Shown here one piece after another: positions 46,318-57,500 of a DNA stretch of 64,000 bases. The translations under genes were made by a program, and so were the position numbers. This DNA comes from Galaxea fascicularis (lineage: Eukaryota; Cnidaria; Anthozoa; Scleractinia; Euphylliidae): positions 3,357,731-3,421,730 of the forward strand of contig OX419346.1 of NCBI GenBank assembly GCA_948470475.1, given 5' to 3'. Below the pieces are notes generated by a model that was given only the letters and a program-made list of their open reading frames with translations, was not told the DNA's origin and searched no databases. Every line of letters starts with the position of its first letter. Positions within the stretch are counted from its first letter, which is position 1.

Positions 46318-47735
46318 CCTTGCGCCAAGTGTGCGGTAACAAGAGCTGGAACAGTCCCACTTCCCAGGTCTGGTCCAACGACCACATCTCCGGCAAGCAA
46401 ATTCGAGAATGGGCAGGCTTGTTCTCGGGAAACAGCTCGAGCTGCGCGTTGCTTTCCAGCGTCACGCGGCGTCCGCCCTGTAAGTGCATACTCGGTAGGC
46501 TCGGACCTTTGTGAAAGTACAGTAAGAGGCCCACCAACCCCGTGTAGAATGGAACGCCCAAATCCTCGCTGTTCCTTAAGTGCACTCGGAGCTGGTTCAA
46601 GTGACGCGTGGGGGCCGCCAAGGGTCGGAAATCCAAATGCGTCGGATGATATTCGCAGGTCTGACCGTACTTTTGCGCTTGGAAGGACACCACCGCCAGA
46701 GTGTGCCGCTGCTCTGTCCCCGACTTGCTCATCCCCACGACGTCCACTTCCACAAAACACTTGCTGAAATCCGTGTTGGACAGACTCGTCAAGTCCTGAA
46801 TGGGCGTGCCGAGAGCGGGGAAAACCATGTGGTCTTCATTGTGGAGAGGGTGGGTCCCCATGATCTTTTCCACTCCGTGGTCGAAGCGTATGTAACCATC
46901 CTGTTACGTCTGCAGCAACCATCGATCCGGTTCTAAAGCCACGACGACTGCGGGAAAGGTCTTTAGAGCGTAAGGTAACAAGGTGGATTGCTGTCCTTGG
47001 TCTTGGCGCCAGGCCCCCATATACAAGAGGACGCGTTTGTTCAACATGTAAAAGACTCGATCGGCACGAACGTCCAAATGAAGCCGGACGCCACCCTATT
47101 GAAAATCTGCGTCGGAGATGCCCACGTGCTGACGGTCCAGTCGGCGCACCACGAAGCGAGCCCGCGTGTTGTTCCCGGTATCCACCCAGACGTCATTGTG
47201 GTCCACAATGCGGGTTTGACCGTTGCCATCGTATTCGAGGAAGCCCATGAACAGGGCTAACGATTCACCCAGGTCGTAGATCGCCTCGGCCCACATGCCG
47301 ATGGCGTAATAGCGCTCGGCTTGGCTGGGACTGGCGGTGAGGGTCCAAATGTACTTGACATTATCGGCACCCATCAGTGTGGTGGTGGCTTGGTTGATGT
47401 AGGTCTTGATCTCTAAAAAGGTAGAGGGCAAGGTCTTGTGATTGGCCAACCAGCCATCCACCAGATCGCGGCGAAAATAATCCAGTTTGGGGTCGGTGGG
47501 AAAGTCTTGATAATAAGAGCTAGGTGGGTCCTCGTGCAATTGACCGTAATGGTGGGTTCCGCCCGACAAGGTGGGCATGACGATCAAACCCAGCTGTTGA
47601 ATCAGGTCTTGCAACACTTGTCCAACGTGGGTAAACTGCTGGTGGCCACTTGCCAGTCGGGCGAAAGGGATAAGGGAATCTCCAACTCCTGTCTAAAAGC
47701 CGAGCGCACGGTCTCGGTCCGCGGCCTTTGTATTT
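46289..47735 (-). pseudogene. Penton-like minor capsid protein, broken
   Basis: One reading frame covers 47,617 to 46,289 except for two in-frame stops, a TAG near 47,097 and a TAA near 46,905. Upstream of 47,620 coding-like sequence (SAFRQELEIPLSLSPDWQVA) sits in another frame, so a frameshift and a lost start are likely. The C-terminal half has LNQLRVHLRNSEDLGVPF followed by GLVGLLLYFHK. This resembles the terminal strands of Polinton and phage penton proteins. Total length would be about 480 residues. The penton assignment is an inference from position and that motif. Confidence 0.5.
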
Positions 47736-47777
47736 AAGCTTTTAGGCCACGCGCCAACGGTTAAGCACACCCTACAC

Positions 47778-48590
47778 CTATTGCAGTTGAGGCTCGTAAA
47801 AACGGCTCTTGACCCGCCACCCCAGCCAATCTTCCAAATGATAGTAATTGACACCGTCATACAACGAGCGAGCCCGATCTGTCACCGTGTACACGCCTCG
47901 TGACCACACGCCCTTGGCGCTCTTGACTCCGAAAGCGCCTCGCCTCTTGTCTTTTCCCAACAACTTGGACGTTCTCACGAAATCGCCGGGTCGAAAGCTG
48001 TAAGGGTTAGAGGGTACGGTGGGTTTGAACAACCGTCGCCAGACCACCCTGTCGTTGTGCTGGTTCACGTCGGCCGGTGCCATGTCGTTGCTGGAATGAA
48101 TGCGTTGGTTGTAGCGGCTCAACAGCTCGGGTAAGGCGTCCAGGTACTTCAGGGTGTTGTGGGCGGTCATGGTCTTGAGAGTGAGTTCTTTGAGCATGCG
48201 ATTCAACCGTTCGGTCACGGCCGCCTTGGGTTCCCCCTGGGTGGAATAGTGGTGGATGTCATACTGGTCCAGCAAGCGTTTCACGTGTTGGTTGTAAAAC
48301 TCTTTACCCTGATCGGTCTGCAACTTCACGGGCCGGCGTTGTGTCGGTTCACTTTCCAGCAAATGACGCAAGGCATCGCGCACGGCCGTGCCGCACTTAC
48401 TCTTCAAACTCACCACCTAGACATACTTGCTCAAAACGTCAATCACAGTAAGCAGGTAGCGCGTGTGACGATTGTTTTAAACCAGTTTAGGGTCCTGCAT
48501 TTCCGCCAGATCAGCTTCCCAGGTATGATCGATGGAGGGGCCCACCACCATCTTGCTACGGGCAAAGCGTTGACGCTGCGGTCGGTGTTG
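47778..48590 (-). pseudogene. Polinton-type DDE integrase, interrupted
   Basis: Minus-strand rve integrase core: HTWEADLAEM (first Asp, about 48,515), LQTDQGKEF (second Asp, about 48,313) and AAVTERLNRMLK (Glu, about 48,210), with 33 residues between the last two. The C-terminus has a chromo/SH3-like PGDFVRTSKLL segment. The N-terminal zinc-binding part is absent because the satellite begins there (FARSK is the last integrase-like piece). Two in-frame stops occur at about 48,478 (TAA) and 48,417-48,419 (TAG, where this family usually has Trp). Polinton integrases insert the element into host DNA. This copy cannot. Confidence 0.75.
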
Positions 48591-51500
48591 GGTTTTGGTC
48601 AAAACTTCAAATGTGCTGAAATCTTGCATACAGCTCAAAAAAGAATAGAAATCATGTTTTGGGAGTTTTTAGAAACATTTCAACATCATTTCTAGACTTA
48701 TCTTTGAAATAGGCAAAGTTTGAGCTAAATTGAAAATTTGAGCCAAAACCATGGGTTTACCCCTTTGGGTTTTGGTCAAAATTTCAAGTATGCTGAAATC
48801 TTGCACACAGCTCAAATAAGTATAGAAATCATGTTTTGGGAGTTTTTAGAAGCATTTCAACATCATTTCTAGACTTCTCTTCGAAATAGGGAAAGTTTGA
48901 GAATAATTGAAAATTTGAGCCAAAACCATGGGTTAACCGCTTTGGGGTTTGGTCAAAATTTCAAGTATGCTGAAATCTTGCACACAGCTCAAATAAGAAT
49001 AGAAATCATGTTTTGGGAGTTTTTAGAAGCATTTCAACATCATTTCTAGACTTCTCTTTGAAATAGGCAAAGTTTGAGCCAAATACAAAATTTGATCTTA
49101 AACCATGGGTTAACCCCTTTGGGTTTTGGTCAAAATTTCAACTTTGCTGAAATCTTGCACACAGCTCAAATAACAAAAGAAATCATGTTTTGGGAGTTTT
49201 TAGAAGCATTTCAACATCATTTCTCGAGTCCTCTTTGAAATGGGAAAAGTTGGAGCCAAATTGAAATTTTGAGCCAAAACCATGGGTTAACCCCTTTGGG
49301 TTTTGGTCAAAAGTTCAACTTTGCTGAAATCTTGCACACAGCTCAAGAAACAATAGAAATCATGTTTTGGGAGTTTTTAGAAACATTTCAACATCATTTC
49401 TAGAGTCCATTTTAAAAAAGGCAAAGTTTAAGCCAAATACAAAGTTTGATGCAAAACCATGGGTTAACCCCTTTAGGTTTTGGTCAAAATTTCAACTTTG
49501 TTGAACTCTTGCACACAGCTCAAATAAGAATAGAAATCATGTTTTGTGAGTTTTTAGAAGCATTTCAACATCATTTCTAGACTTTTCTTTGAAATAGGCA
49601 AAGTTTGAGCCAAATACAAAATATGATCCAAAACCATGGGTTAACAGCTTTGGCTTTTGGTCAAAGTATTCAACTTTGCTGAAATCTTGCACACAGCTCA
49701 ATTAAGAATAGAAATCATGTTTTGGGTGTTTTTAGAAACATTTCAACATCATTTCGAGACTTATCTTTGAAATAGGCAAAGTTTGAGCAAAATAAAAAGT
49801 TTGATCCAAAACCATGGGTTAACCCCTTTTGCTTTTGGTCAAAATTTCAAGTATGCTGAAATCTTGCACACAGCTCAAATAAGAATAGAAATCATGTTTT
49901 GGGAGTTTTTAGAAGCATTTCAACATCATTTCTAGACTTCTTTTTGAAATAGGCAAAGTTTGAGCCAAATGGCAAATTTGAGCCAAAACCATGGGTTAAC
50001 CCCTTTGAGGTTTGGTCAAAATTTCAAGTATGCTGAAATCTTGCACACAGCTCAAATAAGAATAGAAATCATGTTTTGGGAGTTTTTGGAAACATTTCAA
50101 CATCATTTCTAGACTTCTCTTTGAAATAGGCAAAGTTTGAGCCAAATACAAAATTTCATCTAAAACCATGGGTTAACCCCTTTGGCTTTTGGTCAAAATT
50201 TCAACTTTGCTTAAATCTTGGACGCAGCTCAAATAAGAAAAGAAATCATGTTTTGGGAGTTTTTAGAAGCATTTCAACATCATTTCTAGACTTCTTTTCG
50301 AAATAGGGAAAGTTTGAGAATAATTGAAAATTTCAGCCAAAACCATGGGTTAACCCCTTTGGGGTTTGGTCAAAATTTCAACTTTGCTGAAATCTTGCAC
50401 ACAGCTCAAATAAGAATAGAAATCATGTTTTGGGAGTTTTTAGAAGCATTTCAACATCATTTCTCGAGTCTCCTTTTAAATGGGTAAAGTTTGAGCCAAA
50501 TTGAAATTTTGAGCGAAATTGAAATTTTGAGCCAAAACCATGGGTTAACCCCTTTGGGTTTTGGTCAAAATCTCAACTTTGGTGAAATCTTGCACACAGC
50601 TCAAAAAGGAATAGAAATCATGTTTTGGGAGTTTTTAGAAGCATTTCAACATCATTTCTAGACTTCTCTTTGAAATAGGCAAAGTTTGAGCTAAATTGAA
50701 AATTTGAGCCAAAACCATGGGTTTACCCCTTTGGGTTTTGGTCAAAATTTCAAGTATGCTGAAATCTTGCACACAGCTCAAATAAGTATAGAAATCATGT
50801 TTTGGGAGTTTTTAGAAGCGTTTCAACATCATTTCTAGACTTCTCTTCGAAATAGGGAAAGTTTGAGAATAATTGAAAATTTGAGCCAAAACCATGGGTT
50901 AACCCCTTTGGGGTTTGGTCAAAATTTCAACTTTGCTGAAATCTTGCACACAGCTCAAATAAGAATAGAAATCATTTTTTGGGAGTTTTTAGAAGCATTT
51001 CAACATCATTTCTAGACTCCTGTTTGAAATAGGCAAAGTTTGAGCCAAATTGCAAATCTGAGCCAAAACCATGGGTTAACCCGTTTGCCTTTTGGTCAAA
51101 ATTTCAACTTTGCTGAAATCTTGGACACAGCTCAAATAAGAATAGAAATCATGTTTTGGGAGTTTTTAGAAGCATTTCAACATCATTTCTCGAGTCCTCT
51201 TTGAAATGGGGAAAGTTGGAGCCAAACTGAAAATTTGAGCCAAAACCATGGGTTAGCCCCTTTGGAATTTGGTCAAAATTTCAACTTTGCTGAGATCTTG
51301 CACACAGCATAAATAAGAATAGAAATCATGTTTTGGGAGTTTTTTGAAGCATTTCAACATCATTTGTAGACTTCTATTTGAAATAGGCAAAGTTTGAGCC
51401 AAATGGCAAATTGGAGCCAAAACCATGGGTTAACCCCTTTGAGGTTTGGTCAAAATTTCAAGTATGCTGATCTCTTGCACACAGCTCAAATAAGAATAGA

Positions 51501-54500
51501 AATCATGTTTTGGGAGTTTTTAGAAGCATTTCAACATCATTTCTAGACTCCTGTTTGAAATAGGCAAAGTTTGAGCCCAATGAAAAATTTGGGCAAAAAC
51601 CATGGGTTAACCCCTGTGAGTTTAATTAAAATTCCAACTTTGCTGAAATCTTGGACACAGCTCAAATAAGAATAGAAATCATGTTTTGGGAGCTTTTAGA
51701 AGCATTTCAACATCATTTCTAGACTTCTCTTTGAAATAGGCAAAGTTTGAGCCCAATGAAAAATTTGAGCCAAAACCATGGATTAACCCCTGTGGGTTTG
51801 ATTAAAATTCCAACTTTGCTGAAATCTTGCACACAGCTCAAATAAGAATAGAAATCATGTTTTGGGAGTTTTTAGAAGCGTTTCAACATCATTTCTAGAC
51901 TTATCTTTGAAATAGGCAAAGTTTGAGCTAAATTGAAAATTTGAGCAAAAACCATGGCTTTACCCGTTTGGGTTTTGGTCAAAATTTCAAGTATGCTGAA
52001 ATCTTGCACACAGCTCAAATAAGTATAGAAATCATGTTTTGGGAGTTTTTGGAAACATTTCAACATCATTTCTAGACTTCTCTTTGAAATAGGCAAAGTT
52101 TGAGCCAAATACAAAATTTGATCTAAAACCATGGGTTAACCCCTTTGAGTTTTCGTCAAAATTTTAACTTTGCTGAAATCTTGGACACAGCTCAAATAAG
52201 AATAGAAATCATGTTTTGGGAGTTTTTAGAAGCATTTCAACATCATTTCTCGAGTCCTCTTTGAAATGGGGAAAGTTGGAGCCAAACTGAAAATTTGAGC
52301 CAAAACCATGGGTTTACCCCTTTGGGTTTTGGTCAAAATTTCAAGTATGCTGAAATCTTGCACACAGCTCAAATAAGTATAGAAATCATGTTTTGGGAGT
52401 TTTTAGAAGCGTTTCAACATCATTTCTAGACTTCTCTTCGAAATAGGGAAAGTTTGAGAATAATTGAAAATTTGAGCCAAAACCATGGGTTAACCCCTTT
52501 GGGGTTTGGTCAAAATTTCAAGTATGGTGAAATCTTGCACACAGCTCAAATAAGTATAGAAATCATGTTTTGGGAGTTTTTAGAAGCGTTTCAACATCAT
52601 TTCTAGACTTCTCTTCGAAATAGGGAAAGTTTGAGAATAATTGAAAATTTGAGCCAAAACCATGGGTTAACCCCTTTGGGGTTTGGTCAAAATTCCAACT
52701 TTGCTGAAATCTTGCACACAGCTCAAATAAGAATAGAAATCATTTTTTGGGAGTTTTTAGAAGCATTTCAACATCATTTCTAGACTCCTGTTTGAAATAG
52801 GCAAAGTTTGAGCCAAATTGCAAATTTGAGCCAAAACCATGGTTTAACCCGTTTGCCTTTTGGTCAAAATTTCAACTTTGCTGAAATCTTGGACACAGCT
52901 CAAATAAGAATAGAAATCATGTTTTGGGAGTTTTTAGAAGCATTTCAACATCATTTCTCGAGTCCTCTTTGAAATGGGGAAAGTTGGAGCCAAACTGAAA
53001 ATTTGAGCCAAAACCATGGGTTAACCCCTTTGGAATTTGGTCAAAATTTCAACTTTGCTGAGATCTTGCACACAGCATAAATAAAAATAGAAATCATGTT
53101 TTGGGAGTTTTTTGAAGCATTTCAACATCATTTGTAGACTTTTATTTGAAATAGGCAAAGTTTGAGCCAAATGGCAAATTTGAGCCAAAACCATGGGTTA
53201 ACCCCTTTGAGGTTTGGTCAAAATTTCAAGTATGCTGAAATCTTGCACACAGCTCAAATAAGAATAGAAATCATGTTTTGGGAGTTTTTGGAAACATTTC
53301 AACATCATTTCTAGACTTCTCTTTGAAATAGGCAAAGTTTGAGCCAAATACAAAATTTGATCTAAAACCATGGGTTAACCCCTTTGAGTTTTCGTCAAAA
53401 TTTCAACTTTGCTGAAATCTTGGACACAGCTCAAATAAGAATAGAAATCATGTTTTGGGAGTTTTTAGAAGCATTTCAACATCATTTCTCGAGTCCTCTT
53501 TGAAATGGGGAAAGTTGGAGCCAAACTGAAAATTTGAGCCAAAACCATGGGTTAACCCCTTTGGAATTTGGTCAAAATTTCAACTTTGCTGAGATCTTGC
53601 ACACAGCATAAATAAGAATAGAAATCATGTTTTGGGAGTTTTTAGAAGCATTTCAACATCATTTCTAGACTTCTTTTTGAAACAGGCAAAGTTTGAGCCA
53701 AATGGCAAATTTGAGCCAAAACCATGGGTTAACCCCTTTGAGGTTTGGTCAAAATTTCAACTTTGCTGAAATCTTGCACACAGCTCAAAAAACAATAGAA
53801 ATCATGTTTTGGGAGTTTTTAGAAACATTTCAACATCATTTCTAGAGTCTTTTTTAAAAAAGGCAAAGTTTAAGCCAAATACAAAGTTTGATGCAAAACC
53901 ATGGGTTAACCCCTTTGGGTTTTGGTCAAAATTTCAACTTTGTTGAACTCTTGCACACAGCTCAAATAAGAATAGAAATCATGTTTTGTGAGTTTTTAGA
54001 AGCATTTCAACATCATTGCTAGGCTTTTCTTTGAAATAGTCAAAGTTTGAGCCAAATACAAAATATGATCCAAAACCATGGGTTAACCGCTTTGGCTTTT
54101 GGTCAAAGTATTCAACTTTGCTGAAATCTTGGACACAGCTCAATTAAGAATAGAAATCATGATTTGGGTGTTTTTAAAAACATTTCAACATCATTTCTAG
54201 ACTTATCTTTGAAATAGGCAAAGTTTGAGCAACATAAGAAGTTTGATCCAAAACCATGGGTTAACCCCTTTGGCTTTTGGTCAAAATTTCAAGTATGCTG
54301 AAATCTTGCACACAGCTCAAATAAGAATAGAAATCATGTTTTGGGAGTTTTTAGAAGCATTTCAACATCATTTCTAGACTCCTTTTTAAAATAGGCAAAG
54401 TTTGAGCCAAATGGCAAATTTGAGCCAAAACCATGTGTTAACCCCTTTGGGTTTTGGTCAAAATTTCAACTTTGCTGAAATCTTGCACACAGCTCAAATA

Positions 54501-57500
54501 AGAATAGAAATCATGTTTGGGGAGTTTTTTGAAGCATTTCAACATCATTTCTAGACTCCTCTTTGACAAAGGCAAAGTTTCAGCCAAATTGCAAATTTGA
54601 GCCAAAACCATGGCTTAACCCCTTTGGGTTTTGGTCAAAATTTCAACTTTGCTGAAATCTTGCACACAGCTCAAATAAGAATAGAAATCATGTTTTGGGA
54701 GTTTTTAGAAGCATTTCAACATCATTTCTAGACTCCTCTTTGAAATAGGCAAAGTTTGAGCCAAATTGCAAATTTGAGCCAAAACCATGGGTTAACCCCT
54801 TTGGGGTTTGCTCAAAATTTCAACTTTGCTGAAATCTTGCACACAGCTCAAATAAGAATAGAAATCATGTTTTGGGAGTTTTTAGAAGCATTTCAACATC
54901 ATTTCTAGACTCCTCTTTGAAATAGGCAAAGTTTGAGCCAAATGGCAAATTTGAGCCAAAACCATGGGTTAACCCCTTTGAGGTTTGGTCAAAATTTCAA
55001 GTATGCTGAAATCTTGCACACAGCTCAAATAAGAATAGAAATCATGTTTTGGGAGGTTGGGAAACATTTCAACATCATTTCTAGACTTCTCTTTGAAATA
55101 GGCAAAGTTTGAGCCAAAAACAAAATTTGATCTAAAACCATGGGTTAACCCCTTTGGGTTTTGGTCAAAATTTCAACTTTGCTGAAATCTTGGACACAGC
55201 TCAAATAAGAAAAGAAATCATGTTTTGGGAGTTTTTAGAAGCATTTCAACATCATTTCTCGAGTCTCCTTTGAAATGGGTAAAGTTTGAGCCAAATTGAA
55301 ATTTTGAGCGAAATTGAAATTTTGAGCCAAAACCATGGGTTAACCCCTTTGGGTTTTGGTCAAAATCTCAACTTTGGTGAAATCTTGCACACAGCTCAAA
55401 AAGGAATAGAAATCATGTTTTGGGAGTTTTTAGAAGCATTTCAACATCATTTCTAGACTTCTCTTTGAAATAGGCAAAGTTTGAGCTAAATTGAAAATTT
55501 GAGCCAAAACCATGGGTTTACCCCTTTGGGTTTTGGTCAAAATTTCAAGTATGCTGAAATCTTGCACACAGCTCAAATAAGTATAGAAATCATGTTTTGG
55601 GAGTTTTTAGAAGCGTTTCAACATCATTTCTAGACTTCTCTTCGAAATAGGGAAAGTTTGAGAATAATTGAAAATTTGAGCCAAAACCATGGGTTAACCC
55701 CTTTGGGGTTTGGTCAAAATTTCAACTTTGCTGAAATCTTGCACACAGCTCAAATAAGAATAGAAATCATTTTTTGGGAGTTTTTAGAAGCATTTGAACA
55801 TCATTTCTAGACTTCTCTTTGAAATAGGCAAAGTTTGAGCCAAATTGCAAATTTGAGCCAAAACCATGGTTTAACCCGTTTGCCTTTTGGTCAAAATTTC
55901 AACTTTGCTGAAATCTTGGACACAGCTCAAATAAGAATAGAAATCATGTTTTGGGAGTTTTTAGAAGCATTTCAACATCATTTCTCGAGTCCTCTTTGAA
56001 ATGGGGAAAGTTGGAGCCAAACTGAAAATTTGAGCCAAAACCATGTGTTAACCCCTTTGGAATTTGGTCAAAATTTCAACTTTGCTGAGATCTTACACAC
56101 AGCATAAATAAGAATAGAAATCATGTTTTGGGAGTTTTTTGAAGCATTTCAACATCATTTGTAGACTTCTATTTGAAATAGGCAAAGTTTGAGCCAAATG
56201 GCAAATTTGAGCCAAAACCATGGGTTAACCCCTTTGAGGTTTGGTCAAAATTTCAACTTTGCTGAAATCTTGCACACAGCTCAAATAAGAATAGAAATCA
56301 TGTTTTGGGAGTTTTTGGAAACATTTCAACATCATTTCTAGACTTCTCTTTGAAATAGGCAAAGTTTGAGCCAAATACAAAATTTGATCTAAAACAATGG
56401 GTTAACCCCTTTGAGGTTTGGTCAAAATTTCAACTTTGCTGAAATCTTGGACACAGCTCAAATAAGAAAAGAAATCATGTTTTGGGAGTTTTTAGAAGCA
56501 TTTTAACATCATTTCTGGAGTCCTCTTTGAAATGGGAAAAGTTGGAGCCAAATTGAAATTTTGAGCCAAAACCATGGGTTAACCCCTTTGGGTTTTGGTC
56601 AAAATCTCAACTTTGCTGAAATCTTGCACACAGCTCAAATAAGAATAGAAATCATGTTTTGGGAGTTTTTGGAAACATTTCAACATCATTTCTAGACTTC
56701 TCTTTGAAATAGGCAAAGTTTGAGCCAAATACAAAATTTGATCTAAAACCATGGGTTAACCCCTTTGGGTTTTGGTCAAAATTTCAACTTTGCTGAAATC
56801 TTGGACACAGCTCAAATAAGAAAAGAAATCATGTTTTGGGAGTTTTTAGAAGCATTTCAACATCATTTCTCGAGTCCTCTTTGAAATGGGAAAAGTTGGA
56901 GCCAAATTGAAAATTTGAGCCAAAACCATGGGTTAACCCCTTTGGGTTACGGTCAAAATTTCAACTTTGCTGAAATCTTGCACCCAGCTCAAAAAACAAT
57001 AGAAATCATGTTTTGGGAGTTTTTAGAAACATTTCAACATCATTTCTAGAGTCCTCTTTGAAATAGGCAAAGTTTGAGCTAAATTGCCAATTTGAGCCAA
57101 AACCATGGGTTAACCCCTTTGGGTTTTGGTCAAAATTTCAACTTTGCTGAAATCTTGCACACAGCTCAAATAAGAATAGAAATCATGTTTTGGGAGTGTT
57201 TAGAAGCATTTCAACATCATTTCTAGACTCCTCTTTGAAATAGGCAAAGTTTGAGCCAAATTGCAACTTTGAGCCAAAACCATGGGTTAACCCCTTTGGG
57301 TTTTGGTCAAAATTTCAACTTTGCTGAAATCTTGCACACAGCTCAAATAAGAATAGAAATCATGTTTTGGGAGTGTTTAGAAGCATTTCAACATCATTTC
57401 TAGACTCCTCTTTGAAATAGGCAAAGTTTGAGCCAAATTGCAACTTTGAGCCAAAACCATGGGTTAACCCCTTTGGGTTTTGGTCAAAATATCAAGTATG

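Larger units (their letters stand above)
44400..48590 (-). mobile_element. Polinton/Maverick-like virus-like element, truncated
   Basis: A GC-rich block in AT-rich surroundings. All its genes lie on the minus strand: integrase, penton-like protein, small basic protein, capsid-like protein, adenain-like protease. This gene set defines Polinton/adintovirus-type elements. Protein-primed DNA polymerase and packaging ATPase are absent. The left end is cut at about 44,400 and the right end by satellite at about 48,590. No terminal inverted repeats are present. Multiple stops and frameshifts show that it is a dead endogenous copy. Confidence 0.75.

Noticed and set aside
46289..48480. A recoded genetic system in which TAA/TAG mean Gln
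   Set aside because: One stop replaces a Trp position and frameshifts are also present. Decay explains it better.
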